From positions 2,976,001 through 3,040,000 of the forward strand of contig NZ_CP006664.1 of assembly GCF_000264765.2 (NCBI RefSeq): DNA of 64,000 bases. The letters run 5' to 3'. This document shows, in pieces, positions 1-10,784 of the stretch. Both the position numbers and the translations under genes were made by a program. The notes under the pieces were generated by a model. That model had not been told where the DNA came from. It ran no database searches and worked only from the letters and a program-made list of their open reading frames with translations. Positions within the stretch are counted from its first letter, which is position 1. Every line of letters starts with the position of its first letter. Origin of the DNA: Edwardsiella anguillarum ET080813 (lineage in GTDB: Bacteria; Pseudomonadota; Gammaproteobacteria; Enterobacterales; Enterobacteriaceae).

Positions 1-1262
1 TCCTGATGATCCTGACGGCCTGCGGCTACTTCTATACCGCCCTGCGTCTGGGGACCCGCTGGATCGAGAGCCTGTACCTGATGCTGCTGTGGGCCGTGGT
101 CTACTCCACGGTGCTGCGCGGCCTGAGCGTGGCGGCCCGCCGTCTGGCCTATCGCCGCGCGCTGGCGCGCCGTCAGCAGAACGCCGCCGGCGCCTCGCGC
201 GAGGGGGCGGAGGGGCTGGAGGCGATCGAAGAGCCGCCCCTGGCCATCGATCAGATCAATACCCAGTCCCTGCGTCTGACCACGATGGTGCTGTTTTTGA
301 TCTTTGGCTGCGTGCTGTACTGGATTTGGGCCGATCTGTTTACGGTGATCTCCTATCTCGACAGCATTACCCTGTGGCACTACAACAGCGGCAGCGGTGC
401 CAGCCAGATAACCCAGGCGGTGACGCTGGGCAACCTGCTGTTTGCCATGATGACGGTGGTGGTGGCCTATATCATGATGCGCAACCTGCCCGGCCTGCTG
501 GAGGTGCTGGTGCTGTCGCGTCTGCAGCTGCGTCAGGGGGCGTCCTATGCGATCACCACCATCCTGACCTATGCGATTATCAGCGTCGGGGTGATTATCT
601 TCTTCGGCTCGCTGGGCATCTCCTGGGATAAGCTGCAGTGGATGGCCGCCGCGCTGTCGGTGGGCCTTGGCTTTGGTCTGAACGAGATCTTCGGGAACTT
701 CATCGCCGGCCTGATCATTCTGTTTGAGCGACCGGTGCGTATCGGTGACACCATCACCATCGGCTCCTACTCCGGCTCGGTGAATAAGATCCGTATTCGC
801 GCGACGACCATTACCGACTTCGATCGTAAAGAGGTGATCATTCCCAACAAGGCCTTTGTGACCGAGCGGCTGATTAACTGGTCGCTGACGGATACGGTGA
901 CCCGGGTGCTGATCAAGGTCGGCGTAGCCTATGGTTCGGATCTGGATAAGGTCCGGGAGATCCTGCTGCAGGCGGCGGGTGAGAACCCGCGGGTGATGGT
1001 GGAGCCGGAGCCACAGGTCTTCTTCCTGACCTTTGGCGCCAGCACGCTGGATCATGAGATGCGGCTGTACGTGCGCGAGCTGCGCGACCGCAGCTATGTG
1101 GTAGATGAGCTGAACCGCCGCATCGATCAGCTGTGCCGAGAGAACGATATCAACATCGCCTTTAACCAGCTGGAGGTGTACCTGCATAACCCGCAGGGTA
1201 ATGAGGTGCAGGAGGTGAAGCGTACGCTGACGGATCCGCCGCCTGACTCACTGCGCATCTGA
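1..1262 (+). CDS. mscK: Mechanosensitive channel MscK (KefA), C-terminal part, cut by window start
   Basis: C-terminal roughly 420 residues of a large MscS-superfamily channel; the frame is open to the window edge, so the N-terminal periplasmic part lies outside. It gates in response to membrane tension, in MscK also influenced by potassium, and protects against hypo-osmotic shock at the inner membrane. Several hydrophobic segments precede the MscS pore and beta domain, where the stretch [17 protein letters not shown] leads into [14 protein letters not shown], as expected for the pore-lining helix and following beta domain. The order mscK-rsmS-priC-ybaN-apt is that of E. coli. The 3' end overlaps the convergent rsmS by 15 nt. 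The identity as MscK rather than another large MscS homologue rests partly on synteny. Confidence 0.9.
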   Translation, partial: LMILTACGYFYTALRLGTRWIESLYLMLLWAVVYSTVLRGLSVAARRLAYRRALARRQQNAAGASREGAEGLEAIEEPPLAIDQINTQSLRLTTMVLFLIFGCVLYWIWADLFTVISYLDSITLWHYNSGSGASQITQAVTLGNLLFAMMTVVVAYIMMRNLPGLLEVLVLSRLQLRQGASYAITTILTYAIISVGVIIFFGSLGISWDKLQWMAAALSVGLGFGLNEIFGNFIAGLIILFERPVRIGDTITIGSYSGSVNKIRIRATTITDFDRKEVIIPNKAFVTERLINWSLTDTVTRVLIKVGVAYGSDLDKVREILLQAAGENPRVMVEPEPQVFFLTFGASTLDHEMRLYVRELRDRSYVVDELNRRIDQLCRENDINIAFNQLEVYLHNPQGNEVQEVKRTLTDPPPDSLRI

Positions 1263-1463
1263 TGGACGGCCGGGCGGCGGGCGTCCTGCGCCGCCGCTAT
1301 CCGCTATCCGCTGTGGGCTGGGCTGCGCCAGCTTCTGCCGGTAGTCGCTCAGGACGATCTCCAGCGCCGCCAGGGCGGTATGCGCGGGGATCGCGTTACT
1401 CTCCAGCAGGTATATCAAATCGACGGCCAGCTTGACCTCGTCGCTCGCTTGCTCCAGTGACAT
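1248..1463 (-). CDS. rsmS: Pleiotropic regulatory protein RsmS (YbaM)
   Basis: Small protein of 71 residues. The first 45 or so, starting [20 protein letters not shown], match the YbaM/RsmS family, which is about 53 residues in E. coli. RsmS was described in soft-rot enterobacteria as a regulator acting on secondary metabolism and virulence traits; its molecular mechanism is not clear from sequence. The extra C-terminal tail is proline, glycine and arginine rich and runs over the end of the convergent mscK, so the tail probably arose by loss of the original stop codon. The position between mscK and priC is the conserved one, except for the small membrane protein gene inserted after it. Confidence 0.85.
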   Translation of the reverse strand: MSLEQASDEVKLAVDLIYLLESNAIPAHTALAALEIVLSDYRQKLAQPSPQRIADSGGAGRPPPGRPSDAQ

Positions 1464-1471
1464 GGGGCTCC

Positions 1472-1723
1472 CTATGATCGGATCTTACGGTAAATAAACA
1501 GCACCAGCATTGCACCGATCACCGACACAATTAGGCTTTTTAGATTGAAGCCCGCGGTGATATTCATATGGAACAGCAGGTTGCCGAGATAGCCGCCGAG
1601 CATGGCGCCGACGATGCCCAGCGCCACGGTCATGATAACTCCCCCGCCATCCCGGCCCGGCATCAGCCACTTCGCCAGTATCCCAACGATCAGCCCCAGT
1701 ACAATCCACGCGATGATGCCCAT
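1472..1723 (-). CDS. GlsB/YeaQ/YmgE family stress-response membrane protein
   Basis: An 83-residue, almost wholly hydrophobic protein with three predicted membrane segments: residues about 2-20, 28-50 and 60-80. Glycine-rich turns such as [16 protein letters not shown] are typical of the transglycosylase-associated (GlsB/YeaQ/YmgE) family. Members are small inner-membrane proteins often induced by general stress; the biochemical role is unknown. It ends 8 nt upstream of rsmS and may share its transcript. E. coli has no gene here between ybaM and priC, so this is a local insertion relative to that genome. Family assignment is firm, function is not. Confidence 0.85.
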   Translation of the reverse strand: MGIIAWIVLGLIVGILAKWLMPGRDGGGVIMTVALGIVGAMLGGYLGNLLFHMNITAGFNLKSLIVSVIGAMLVLFIYRKIRS

Positions 1724-1800
1724 GGCAAACGCTCCAGCATAGGTGATGGGCCGAACCCCTGTGCGGCCACCTTCCTCCAGTATAGATAAGGCGCCGGCGC

Positions 1801-2340
1801 TCAGCGAAATCCGTTTTCACGGCGTTCGATCTGTTTTTCGATCCGCCGCAGCGCCTGGCGGCAGCGCTGCAGCCGTCCCTCCATGGCGGCCAGCTCGCGC
1901 TGGATCTGCTGCTGCTGGGCCAGGGTCTGGCAGGCGGCTAAGCGCAGCTCACGCTCACGCACCATGGTTTGCAGACGCCGCTCATAGTCCTGGTGGCGCG
2001 CCAGCTCCTGGTACAGATCGCCCGCGCTCTCCGCCCGCTGCGGCTCTTGTCGCCGCAGCGTCTGGGTGGCTTGCTCGCGCTGTAGGGCGGCCATCTGCGC
2101 CAGCAGGCGCTCGGCGAGAAAGGCGACCTGCTGGCGCTGCCCGGCGCCGACGGCGCGCTGCAGGGCGGTGAAGTTATCCCGGGTCTCCTGCAGATAGTCT
2201 TTCAGCCGGGTGCCGTGGGTCAGGAATAGCGCCCGATCGAAGCGTGAGCGGGCGGCGGGCTGTTCGGCCAGCGGCGCCAGCGCCTGCGCCAGTCGCTGTA
2301 GGCGCTGCTCGAGCTGGTTGAGCATCTGTTGACTCGACAT
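1801..2340 (-). CDS. priC: Primosomal replication protein N'' (PriC)
   Basis: A 179-residue protein rich in glutamine, arginine and leucine, almost entirely helical, with the size and character of PriC (about 175 residues). PriC recognises stalled replication forks with a single-stranded gap and loads the DnaB helicase independently of the PriA-PriB-DnaT route. The N-terminal helices (MLNQLEQRLQRLAQAL) and the C-terminal basic helix (QALRRIEKQIERRE) fit the family. It is divergently oriented to ybaN, as in E. coli, with about 70 nt between the two starts, so their promoters must lie close together or overlap. Confidence 0.87.
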   Translation of the reverse strand: MSSQQMLNQLEQRLQRLAQALAPLAEQPAARSRFDRALFLTHGTRLKDYLQETRDNFTALQRAVGAGQRQQVAFLAERLLAQMAALQREQATQTLRRQEPQRAESAGDLYQELARHQDYERRLQTMVRERELRLAACQTLAQQQQIQRELAAMEGRLQRCRQALRRIEKQIERRENGFR

Positions 2341-2410
2341 AACCTACCTTTAAATGATAGTAACCATAGCGCATGGTACTGGAGCGGCAGGGAGCGGAGC
2401 AAGCCAGAGA

Positions 2411-2791
2411 ATGAAACGCATAATATTAATGGCGCTGGGGTGGATAGCTTTTGCCATGGGATGTCTGGGCGTCGTGCTGCCGCTGTTGCCGACGACCCCC
2501 TTTCTGCTGCTGGCGGCGGCCTGTTTTGCCCGTTCGTCGCCGCGTTTCCATCACTGGCTGCTATACCGCGCCTGGTGCGGCGCTTACTTACGTCACTGGC
2601 AACAGCACCGCGGCCTGCCGCCGGGCGCGCGCGGACGCGCGGCGCTCCTGCTGCTGGCGAGCTTTTCCTTCTCCCTGTGGCTGGTAGAGAGCGGCTGGCT
2701 GCGCCTGCTGCTGCTGACGCTGTTGGCCGCGCTGCTGCTGCTGCTGTGGCGCCTGCCGGTTATTGACGTACCGCAAGAAAAAATCCCTTAA
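2411..2791 (+). CDS. ybaN: DUF454 inner-membrane protein YbaN
   Basis: A 126-residue membrane protein beginning MKRIILMALGWIAFAMG, with the family hallmark GVVLPLLPTTPFLLLAA just after the first membrane helix and a second pair of helices near the C-terminus. The start used is the ATG at 2411; an upstream in-frame ATG at 2354 would add 19 residues that do not resemble the family. DUF454 proteins are small inner-membrane proteins of unknown function. Located between priC and apt as in E. coli. Confidence 0.85.
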   Translation: MKRIILMALGWIAFAMGCLGVVLPLLPTTPFLLLAAACFARSSPRFHHWLLYRAWCGAYLRHWQQHRGLPPGARGRAALLLLASFSFSLWLVESGWLRLLLLTLLAALLLLLWRLPVIDVPQEKIP

Positions 2792-2960
2792 TCCGGCGAT
2801 GTCGGTTGCAATTTTCCGGCAGTTTGCATAGATTTGAGCGTTTTCGTGCGCGGGTTACCTCCCTGTTCCGAGGGCGACGGCGATTTATGCCGGGCCATGT
2901 TTGGGGGGATTGTAGGTGGCTTGCGTTAGCCCGAACCCGGTGTTTATCAGGCAACAAGTT

Positions 2961-3512
2961 ATGACCGCTACAGCACAACAACTCGAATTTCTTAAACAAA
3001 GCATCAAGACCATCCCTGACTACCCTAAGCCAGGTATCCTTTTCCGTGACGTGACCAGTCTGCTGGAAAAGCCCGACGCCTATGCTCTGAGTATCGAGCT
3101 GCTGGCGGCGCGCTACCGTACCGCCGGGATCACCAAGGTGGTGGGAACGGAGGCGCGCGGCTTCCTGTTTGGCGCACCGGTGGCGCTGGCGCTGGGCGTG
3201 GGCTTTGTGCCGGTGCGTAAGCCGGGCAAACTGCCGCGGGCGACGCTGGCGGAAAGCTATGCGTTGGAGTACGGCACCGATACGCTGGAGATCCATCAGG
3301 ATGCCATCGATGCGGACGATCGCGTACTGATGGTGGACGATCTGCTGGCGACCGGCGGCACCATCGAGGCGACGACCCGCCTGATCCGCCGCCTGGGCGG
3401 CGTGGTGCACGACGCGGCGTTTATCATCGACCTGCCTGCGTTGGGCGGTGAGGCGCGTCTGAAAGCGATGAACATTAACTGCTACAGCCTGATCTCCTTC
3501 GACGGACATTAA
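2961..3512 (+). CDS. apt: Adenine phosphoribosyltransferase
   Basis: A 183-residue cytoplasmic enzyme joining adenine and PRPP to give AMP in purine salvage. The length equals that of E. coli Apt. The PRPP-binding motif is visible as [16 protein letters not shown] at about residues 121-136, and the sequence near the N-terminus ([16 protein letters not shown]) is typical. The start at 2961 gives the family N-terminus [10 protein letters not shown]; the in-frame upstream extension from 2916 is not family-like. It is followed by a strong terminator and then dnaX, as in E. coli. Confidence 0.97.
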   Translation: MTATAQQLEFLKQSIKTIPDYPKPGILFRDVTSLLEKPDAYALSIELLAARYRTAGITKVVGTEARGFLFGAPVALALGVGFVPVRKPGKLPRATLAESYALEYGTDTLEIHQDAIDADDRVLMVDDLLATGGTIEATTRLIRRLGGVVHDAAFIIDLPALGGEARLKAMNINCYSLISFDGH

Positions 3513-3540
3513 TCTGTAGCGCGCGTCATACGCTATCTCT

Positions 3541-3576
3541 CCGGGCCACCGCCAGTGCGGTGGCCCGGCTGTTTTT
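3541..3576 (+). terminator. Intrinsic terminator after apt
   Basis: A perfect 12-bp stem (3541-3552 with 3557-3568) closed by the tetraloop CAGT, followed by CTGTTTTT. It lies 28 nt after the apt stop codon. Confidence 0.85.
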
Positions 3577-3749
3577 GCCGCCGCCGGGCGGCGGAATAAA
3601 GTGATGGGCATTGCGACAACTACTGTTACAATGATCAGATGATCGGGGCAGACGGGCGCCAGTGCTCGCCCTGCGCCATCAGTCCGACGCCGCTGGCCGT
3701 CTGTGGGACGGCCGGCGAATCTTCTTATTCTATCAGCGACGAATCATCA

Positions 3750-5711
3750 ATGAGCTACCAGGTTCTCGCCCGCAAGTGGCGTCCACAAACCTTTGCTGAC
3801 GTCGTGGGTCAGGAGCATGTCCTGACGGCACTGGCAAACGGGCTCTCTCTGGGCCGTATTCACCATGCCTATCTGTTTTCCGGTACCCGCGGGGTCGGCA
3901 AAACCAGTATCGCCCGTCTGTTGGCCAAGGGGCTGAACTGTGAAACCGGGATCACCGCCACGCCGTGCGGCGTCTGCGACAACTGTCGGGAGATCGAGCA
4001 GGGGCGCTTTGTCGACCTGCTGGAGATCGATGCCGCCTCGCGAACCAAGGTTGAAGACACGCGTGATCTGCTGGATAACGTGCAGTATGCCCCGGCGCGC
4101 GGTCGGTTCAAGGTCTATCTGATCGACGAAGTCCATATGCTGTCGCGCCACAGCTTCAACGCGCTGCTGAAAACGCTGGAGGAGCCGCCGCCGCACGTCA
4201 AGTTTCTGCTGGCCACCACCGATCCGCAGAAGCTACCGGTCACCATCCTGTCGCGCTGTCTGCAGTTTCATCTGCGTGCGCTGGATCATGAGCAGATCCG
4301 GGCGCAGCTGGAGAAAATCGCCCATGCCGAGGCCCTGACGGCGGAGCCGCGGGCGCTACAGCTGCTAGCGCGCGCCGCCGAAGGCAGCATGCGTGACGCT
4401 CTGAGCCTGACGGATCAGGCGATCGCCATGGGGCAGGGGCAGATTACCGCCGACGCCGTCAGCCAGATGCTGGGAACGCTGGACGATGAGCAGCCCCTGG
4501 CGCTGATCGAGGCACTGACTGCGGCGGATGGTGCGCTGGTGATGGCGCGGGTAGAGCAGGCCGCCGGGCGCGGCGTGGACTGGGAGAACCTGCTGGTAGA
4601 GATGCTGGCGCTGCTGCACCGGGTTGCGATGCTACAGCTGCTGCCCAGTGCGCTGGACAGCCAGTTTGCGGCGGTAGAGCCGCGTCTGCGCGAGCTGGCG
4701 CGGATGCTGCCGCCGGCGGATCTGCAGCTGTTTTACCAGATTATCCTCAACGGCCGTAAAGAGCTGGCCTTTGCGCCGGATCGGCGCATGGGGGCTGAAA
4801 TGACCCTGCTGCGTGCGCTGGCCTTTCATCCTAAAGCAGTGATTGCCGAGCCGACTCCCGCGCCGGCGGCGGTGCAGGGCGGCGATATCCCCGTCGTCTC
4901 GGCCGCGACGGCACAGAGCGTCGCGCCGCTGGCGCCTGCACCGGCGGCGATGCCGCAGACGGTGAGCGCACCGCCGCCGGCGAACGCCGTGCCAGAGAGC
5001 ACCGCGCAGCTATTACAGGCCCGCTCCCGCCTGCGGCAGAAGGCCGCCGGAGGGAGTGAGCCAAAAAAGAGTGAGCCGGCGGCGCCGCAGCGTGCGCAGC
5101 CGGCCTCTTCAGCGCTGGAGCGTCTGGCCAGCATAAGCGAGCGGGGCCAGCAGAAGATCGCGTCGGCGGAGCAAGCGCAGGCGTCGACGCGTAAAGAGGC
5201 CTATCGCTGGAAGGCGCAGAACCGTCCCGTAGAGGAGAAAGCGCCCAAGACGACGCCCAAGGCGCTGCGCAGCGCGCTGGAGCATGAGAAAACGCCGGAG
5301 CTGGCGGCGCATCTGGCGCAGGAGTCGCTGACGCGGGATACGTGGGCCCAGGAGCTGAGTCAGCTGCGGCTGCCCAAGCTGGTACAGCAGCTGGCGCTGA
5401 ATGCGTTTCGTGAGTCTGCGCCGGAGGGAAGCGTGCTTCTGCATTTACGTTCGGCCCAGCGTCATTTAAACTCCGCCTCTGCGCGGCAAACGCTAGAGCA
5501 GGCCCTGAGCGACCACTATGGGCATCCGGTGGCGCTGAGCATTGTCGAGGATGATGATCCCCAACGGCGCACGCCGCTGGAGTGGCGTCAGGCTATCTAT
5601 GAAGAGAGACTGGCGCAGGCCCGCGCATCGATTGCAGCGGATGGCAATATCCAGACCCTGCGGCGTCTGTTCGACGCCGAGCTGGATGAAGAGAGCATCC
5701 GCCCCGTTTAA
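3750..5711 (+). CDS. dnaX: DNA polymerase III subunits tau and gamma (DnaX)
   Basis: A 653-residue clamp-loader ATPase. The ATPase core has the P-loop GTRGVGKT at residues 45-52 and four zinc ligands at C64, C73, C76 and C79. Residues about 360-540 are a proline, alanine and charged linker; the rest is the tau C-terminal domain that binds DnaB and the alpha subunit. The start MSYQVLARKWRP is the family start. The gene carries a conserved programmed -1 frameshift site (see the separate entry), so a shorter gamma subunit of 441 residues is expected beside full-length tau. ybaB and recR follow closely, as in E. coli. Confidence 0.97.
   Translation: MSYQVLARKWRPQTFADVVGQEHVLTALANGLSLGRIHHAYLFSGTRGVGKTSIARLLAKGLNCETGITATPCGVCDNCREIEQGRFVDLLEIDAASRTKVEDTRDLLDNVQYAPARGRFKVYLIDEVHMLSRHSFNALLKTLEEPPPHVKFLLATTDPQKLPVTILSRCLQFHLRALDHEQIRAQLEKIAHAEALTAEPRALQLLARAAEGSMRDALSLTDQAIAMGQGQITADAVSQMLGTLDDEQPLALIEALTAADGALVMARVEQAAGRGVDWENLLVEMLALLHRVAMLQLLPSALDSQFAAVEPRLRELARMLPPADLQLFYQIILNGRKELAFAPDRRMGAEMTLLRALAFHPKAVIAEPTPAPAAVQGGDIPVVSAATAQSVAPLAPAPAAMPQTVSAPPPANAVPESTAQLLQARSRLRQKAAGGSEPKKSEPAAPQRAQPASSALERLASISERGQQKIASAEQAQASTRKEAYRWKAQNRPVEEKAPKTTPKALRSALEHEKTPELAAHLAQESLTRDTWAQELSQLRLPKLVQQLALNAFRESAPEGSVLLHLRSAQRHLNSASARQTLEQALSDHYGHPVALSIVEDDDPQRRTPLEWRQAIYEERLAQARASIAADGNIQTLRRLFDAELDEESIRPV
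5051..5107 (+). promoter_or_regulatory. Programmed -1 ribosomal frameshift signal in dnaX
   Basis: Slippery heptamer A AAA AAG at 5063-5069, in the correct phase (codons 439-440 are AAA AAG). After a -1 slip the next codons are GAG then TGA (5072-5074), giving a 441-residue gamma ending in Lys-Lys-Glu. An internal Shine-Dalgarno-like AGGGAG lies upstream at 5051-5056, and a 6-bp stem GCCGGC (5075-5080 with 5099-5104) lies downstream. All three elements match the layout known from E. coli dnaX. Confidence 0.92.
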
Positions 5712-5756
5712 CCGCTGTGCCGCTGCGGCACGGCCCTACGAAAAAGAGAGAACGCT

Positions 5757-6086
5757 ATGTTTGGTAAAGGCGGACTGGGCAACCTGATGAAGCAGGCCCA
5801 GCAGATGCAGGAAAAAATGCAGAAGATGCAGGAAGAGATCGCCCTGGTCGAGGTGACCGGTGAATCCGGCGCCGGCCTGGTGAAGGTCACCATCAACGGC
5901 GCGCATAACTGCCGTCGCGTGGAGATCGATCCCAGCCTGATGGAAGACGATAAAGAGATGCTGGAAGATCTGATCGCCGCCGCATTTAACGATGCCGCCC
6001 GTCGCATCGACAGCGAGCAGAAAGAGCGTATGGCCTCGGTTTCTTCCGGTATGCAGCTGCCGCCGGGCTTCAAGATGCCGTTCTGA
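5757..6086 (+). CDS. ybaB: Nucleoid-associated protein YbaB (EbfC family)
   Basis: A 109-residue DNA-binding protein with the YbaB/EbfC fold. The N-terminal helix is rich in Gln, Met and Lys ([17 protein letters not shown]), followed by the conserved strand [19 protein letters not shown]. Homologues bind DNA as dimers and act as minor nucleoid proteins. It starts 45 nt after dnaX, and its TGA stop shares one base with the recR ATG (TGATG), so recR translation is probably coupled to it. The trio dnaX-ybaB-recR is a conserved operon. Confidence 0.95.
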   Translation: MFGKGGLGNLMKQAQQMQEKMQKMQEEIALVEVTGESGAGLVKVTINGAHNCRRVEIDPSLMEDDKEMLEDLIAAAFNDAARRIDSEQKERMASVSSGMQLPPGFKMPF

Positions 6087-6691
6087 TGCAGACCAGCCCG
6101 CTTCTTGAATCCCTGATGGAGGCGCTGCGTTGTCTGCCCGGCGTCGGCCCCAAGTCGGCCCAGCGCATGGCGTTTCACCTGCTGCAGCGCGATCGCAGCG
6201 GGGGAATGCGCCTGGCGCAGGCGCTGACGCGCGCGATGTCGGAGATCGGTCACTGCCGAGACTGCCGTACTTTCACCGAGCAGGAGGTCTGTACTATCTG
6301 CACCAACGCGCGTCGGCGTGAGAATGGGCAGATCTGCGTGGTGGAGAGCCCGGCGGATATTCATGCCATTGAGCAGACTGGACAGTACTCCGGGCGCTAT
6401 TTCGTGCTGATGGGACACCTCTCTCCGCTGGACGGCATCGGTCCACAGGATATTGGTCTGGACAGGCTGGAGGCGCGGCTGGGCCAGGAGGCGCTCAGCG
6501 AAGTGATCCTCGCCACCAACCCGACGGTCGAGGGCGAGGCGACCGCCAACTATATCGCGGAGATGTGTGCGGCGCACGGCGTACTGGCCAGCCGTATCGC
6601 CCACGGCGTGCCGGTGGGGGGAGAGCTGGAGATGGTCGACGGCACCACCCTGTCCCACTCTTTGGCCGGGCGTCACCCCGTGACGCGCTGA
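6086..6691 (+). CDS. recR: Recombination mediator RecR
   Basis: A 201-residue RecFOR-pathway protein that with RecO helps load RecA onto gapped DNA. Visible parts are the N-terminal helix-hairpin-helix ([18 protein letters not shown]), a four-cysteine zinc finger ([16 protein letters not shown], residues about 57-72) and the Toprim domain beginning [14 protein letters not shown]. Length equals that of E. coli RecR. The start overlaps the ybaB stop by one base. A GC-rich hairpin at 6700-6723 follows the stop without a clear U-tract. Confidence 0.96.
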   Translation: MQTSPLLESLMEALRCLPGVGPKSAQRMAFHLLQRDRSGGMRLAQALTRAMSEIGHCRDCRTFTEQEVCTICTNARRRENGQICVVESPADIHAIEQTGQYSGRYFVLMGHLSPLDGIGPQDIGLDRLEARLGQEALSEVILATNPTVEGEATANYIAEMCAAHGVLASRIAHGVPVGGELEMVDGTTLSHSLAGRHPVTR

Positions 6692-6789
6692 TCCGCCAGG
6701 GGATACGCCGCCCGGCGTATCCCTGCCGCGATATCCACTCTCATTCACTCCGTCTCTACCGCCTGTCGCGGGTTATCTATTTTTTTACC

Positions 6790-6818
6790 CTTGAAAAGCG
6801 AATCCGCGGTCCCCATCT
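6790..6818 (+). promoter_or_regulatory. Heat-shock (sigma-32) promoter of htpG
   Basis: CTTGAAA at 6790-6796, a 14-nt spacer, and CCCCATCT at 6811-6818. This is essentially the sigma-32 consensus (CTTGAAA, then CCCCATnT). It lies 55 nt upstream of the htpG start, downstream of the recR hairpin. Confidence 0.92.
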
Positions 6819-6873
6819 GTAACGCTATAACCCATTTTATCTGCGTGTTATCGATGAGAGGTAAAAGCGAATA

Positions 6874-8745
6874 ATGAAAGGCCAAGAAACCCGTGGCTTC
6901 CAGTCAGAGGTGAAACAGCTTCTGCACCTGATGATCCACTCACTCTATTCCAATAAAGAGATCTTCCTGCGTGAGCTTATCTCCAACGCGTCCGATGCCG
7001 CTGACAAACTGCGCTTCCGTGCGCTGTCTAACCCGGATCTGTATCAGGGCGACGGCGAGCTGCGCGTGCGCATCAGCGTGGATCGCGACAACCGCACCCT
7101 GACGCTGAGCGATAACGGGATCGGTATGACGCGCGATGAGGTGATCGAGAACCTCGGCACCATCGCGAAGTCCGGCACCAAAGCGTTCCTGGAGTCCATG
7201 GGCTCCGATCAGGCGAAAGACAGCCAGCTTATCGGGCAGTTTGGCGTGGGCTTCTACTCCGCCTTTATCGTGGCGGATAAGGTCACGGTCCGTACCCGCG
7301 CCGCCGGCGCCAGCGCCGATCAGGGGGTATTCTGGGAGTCTACCGGTGAGGGCGACTACACCATCGCCGATATCGAGAAAGCCGAGCGCGGCACAGAGAT
7401 CACCCTGCACCTGCGCGAGGGGGAAGATGACTTCCTGGATGACTGGCGCCTGCGTAACATCATCGGCAAGTACTCCGACCATATCGCCCTGCCTGTCGAG
7501 ATCCTCAGCGGTGAGGGCGAAGAGGGCGAGAAGGCGTGGGAGAAGATCAATAAGGCTCAGGCGCTGTGGACCCGCAATAAAGCGGATATCAGCGACGAAG
7601 AGTATAACGAGTTCTATAAACACATCGCCCATGACTTCAGCGATCCGCTGGCCTGGAGCCATAATCGGGTCGAGGGCAAGCAGGAGTACACCAGCCTGCT
7701 TTACATCCCGTCCAAGGCGCCGTGGGATCTGTTTAACCGCGACCATCAGCACGGCCTGAAGCTGTATGTGCAGCGCGTGTTCATCATGGACGACGCCGAG
7801 CAGTTTATGCCGAACTACCTGCGCTTTGTGCGCGGTCTGGTGGACTCTAACGATCTGCCGCTCAACGTATCGCGTGAGCTGCTGCAGGATAGCCGCGTCA
7901 CCCAGAACCTGCGTTCAGCGCTGACCAAGCGCGTACTGCAGATGCTGGAAAAACTGGCCAAGGATGATGCGGAAGCCTACCAGACCTTCTGGCAGCAGTT
8001 TGGCCTAGTGCTGAAGGAGGGGCCGGCGGAGGACGCCGCCAACCGTGAGGCGATCGCCAAACTGCTGCGCTTCGCCTCTACCCATAACGACAGCGCGCTG
8101 CAAAACGTGTCGCTGGACGACTACATTGGGCGGATGAAGGAAGGGCAGGAGAAGATTTACTACATCACCGCCGACAGCTATGCCGCCGCCGCCAGCAGCC
8201 CGCATCTGGAGCTGCTGCGTAAGAAGGGCATCGAGGTTCTGCTGCTCTCCGAGCGCATCGATGAGTGGATGATGAGCTACCTGACCGAGTACGATGCCAA
8301 GTTCTTCCAGTCCGTCAGCAAGAAGGATGAGACGCTGGAGAAGCTGGCCGACGAAGGGGACAGCGATGCGCAGAAAGAGGCGGATAAAGCGCTGGAGCCT
8401 TTCGTTGAGCGGGTGAAAACCCTGCTGGGCGAGCGAGTCAAGGAGGTGCGTCTGACGCATCGCCTGACCGATACGCCGGCGGTGGTCAGCACCGACGGCG
8501 ATGAGATGACGACCCAGATGGCCAAGCTGTTTGCCGCCGCGGGACAGCAGGCACCGGAGGTGAAGTATATCTTCGAACTCAATCCGGAGCATGCGCTGGT
8601 GCAGCGCGCCGCGGAGCAGCAGGATGACGGGCGCTTTGCCCAGTGGATCGAACTGCTGCTGGATCAGGCCCTGCTCGCCGAGCGCGGCAGCCTAGAGGAT
8701 CCTAACCAGTTCATCAAGCGTATCAACGCACTGCTGCTGGCCTGA
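6874..8745 (+). CDS. htpG: Hsp90-family chaperone HtpG
   Basis: A 623-residue cytoplasmic ATP-dependent chaperone, one residue shorter than E. coli HtpG. The N-terminal GHKL ATPase domain shows [27 protein letters not shown] and [11 protein letters not shown]. The middle domain contains [10 protein letters not shown], and the C-terminal domain ends the protein with a dimerisation region. It is a single-gene unit with a sigma-32 promoter upstream and a strong terminator downstream, so heat-shock control is well supported by sequence. Confidence 0.98.
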   Translation: MKGQETRGFQSEVKQLLHLMIHSLYSNKEIFLRELISNASDAADKLRFRALSNPDLYQGDGELRVRISVDRDNRTLTLSDNGIGMTRDEVIENLGTIAKSGTKAFLESMGSDQAKDSQLIGQFGVGFYSAFIVADKVTVRTRAAGASADQGVFWESTGEGDYTIADIEKAERGTEITLHLREGEDDFLDDWRLRNIIGKYSDHIALPVEILSGEGEEGEKAWEKINKAQALWTRNKADISDEEYNEFYKHIAHDFSDPLAWSHNRVEGKQEYTSLLYIPSKAPWDLFNRDHQHGLKLYVQRVFIMDDAEQFMPNYLRFVRGLVDSNDLPLNVSRELLQDSRVTQNLRSALTKRVLQMLEKLAKDDAEAYQTFWQQFGLVLKEGPAEDAANREAIAKLLRFASTHNDSALQNVSLDDYIGRMKEGQEKIYYITADSYAAAASSPHLELLRKKGIEVLLLSERIDEWMMSYLTEYDAKFFQSVSKKDETLEKLADEGDSDAQKEADKALEPFVERVKTLLGERVKEVRLTHRLTDTPAVVSTDGDEMTTQMAKLFAAAGQQAPEVKYIFELNPEHALVQRAAEQQDDGRFAQWIELLLDQALLAERGSLEDPNQFIKRINALLLA

Positions 8746-8763
8746 TAGCCAGACATCGCACGC

Positions 8764-8790
8764 AAGGGCGGCCCGTGGGCCGCCCTTTCT
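8764..8790 (+). terminator. Intrinsic terminator after htpG
   Basis: Stem AAGGGCGGCCC / GGGCCGCCCTT with a 2-nt GT apex, followed by TTCTATTT. It begins about 20 nt after the htpG stop codon. Confidence 0.85.
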
Positions 8791-8938
8791 ATTTGGCGCG
8801 CCGTCCTGCGGAGAGCGGGCTTTTTTACCGGCAATGGCGTCCGAACGACCAGTTTCACGTTTCAGCCGTATGCCGTCGCCTTGAGCCGGTGCCCGTTATA
8901 ATGGTAAGGTTTAGCGTTTTTTAAATCTTAGGCAATAA

Positions 8939-9601
<663 letters not shown>

Positions 9602-9622
9602 TGTTGCCGGTGTCACGCGATG

Positions 9623-9646
9623 AAGCGGCCTGAGGGCCGCTTTTTT
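9623..9646 (+). terminator. Intrinsic terminator after adk
   Basis: Stem AAGCGGCC / GGCCGCTT with the loop TGAG, followed by six T. It starts about 20 nt after the adk stop codon. Confidence 0.9.
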
Positions 9647-9743
9647 GTCGCCGCTATCCGGAGGGCTTGGCCGATGCCAGCGATTGGTGGGACGCCGCCG
9701 TTTATCCTTTACAATAGGGGCAAGCAAGTAGGGGAGCAAAGCG

Positions 9744-10712
9744 ATGGTGGCAGAAAAAAATGGGGTACTGCTGGTGAATCTGGGCACGCCGTCGGCGGCG
9801 ACGCCTGCGGCGGTCAAGGCCTATCTGGCGGAGTTTCTTAGCGATCGGCGGGTGGTGGATCTGCCGTCCTGGCAGTGGCAACCGCTGCTGCGTGGGCTTA
9901 TCCTGCCGCGCAGGGCGCCGCGGGTCGCTCGCCTGTATCAGTCTATCTGGACGGCACAGGGGTCGCCGCTACTGTACTATAGTCAACGCCTGTGCGATGG
10001 GCTGCAGGCGCGCCTGGGTGGGGCGATCCCGGTCGCGCTGGGGATGAGCTACGGTGAGCCATCGCTGGATCGCGCGCTGTCTGCGCTGGCCGAGGCGGGG
10101 GTGACCCAGCTGACGGTGGTTCCGCTGTATCCACAGTACTCCTGTTCGACCAGCGCCGCCGTGTTTGACGGCGTGGCGGCCTGGCTGGCGCGCCAGCGGC
10201 GCATACCGGCGCTGCGCTTCGTGCGCGACTATGCGCAGCACCCGGCCTACATTGCCGCACTGTGCCAGCGCATCCGCCGCAGCGCCGCTGAACACGGACA
10301 GCCTGACACGCTGCTGTTTTCCTACCACGGCATCCCGCAGCGCTATGCCGATGAGGGGGATGACTATCCGCAGCGCTGTCTGGCGACCACGCAGGCGGTG
10401 GTTCAGGCGCTGGGGCTGACGCCGTCCCAGTATGCCGTCAGCTTTCAGTCACGCTTTGGCCGGGAGCCTTGGCTGACGCCCTATACCGATGAGACCGTGG
10501 TCGCCCTGGCTGCCGGTGGTACGCGCCATTTGCAGGTGATTTGTCCCGGTTTCGCCGCCGATTGCCTGGAGACGCTGGAGGAGATCGCGGTACAGAATCG
10601 TGAGGCCTTTTTGGCCGCCGGCGGCCGCCATTTTGCCTATATTCCGGCGCTGAACGATGATGACATGCAGGTAACGCTGCTGCAGCAGCTGGTCACGGTG
10701 CCTGCCGCGTAG
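9744..10712 (+). CDS. hemH: Ferrochelatase HemH
   Basis: A 322-residue enzyme inserting ferrous iron into protoporphyrin IX, the last step of haem synthesis, close in length to E. coli HemH (320). The N-terminal [10 protein letters not shown], the catalytic region [12 protein letters not shown] with its conserved histidine at about residue 195, and the C-terminal [13 protein letters not shown] are diagnostic. GGGGAG precedes the ATG at a good distance. E. coli has the esterase gene aes between hemH and gsk; here the two are adjacent, 72 nt apart, so aes is absent at this site. Confidence 0.96.
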   Translation: MVAEKNGVLLVNLGTPSAATPAAVKAYLAEFLSDRRVVDLPSWQWQPLLRGLILPRRAPRVARLYQSIWTAQGSPLLYYSQRLCDGLQARLGGAIPVALGMSYGEPSLDRALSALAEAGVTQLTVVPLYPQYSCSTSAAVFDGVAAWLARQRRIPALRFVRDYAQHPAYIAALCQRIRRSAAEHGQPDTLLFSYHGIPQRYADEGDDYPQRCLATTQAVVQALGLTPSQYAVSFQSRFGREPWLTPYTDETVVALAAGGTRHLQVICPGFAADCLETLEEIAVQNREAFLAAGGRHFAYIPALNDDDMQVTLLQQLVTVPAA

Positions 10713-10784
10713 GATGCCCGCTGACGCGGCCGGGGGGAGTGTGCTATTCTAGCCCGCTCCCTTTTCTTTTTGCCGATAACACAG

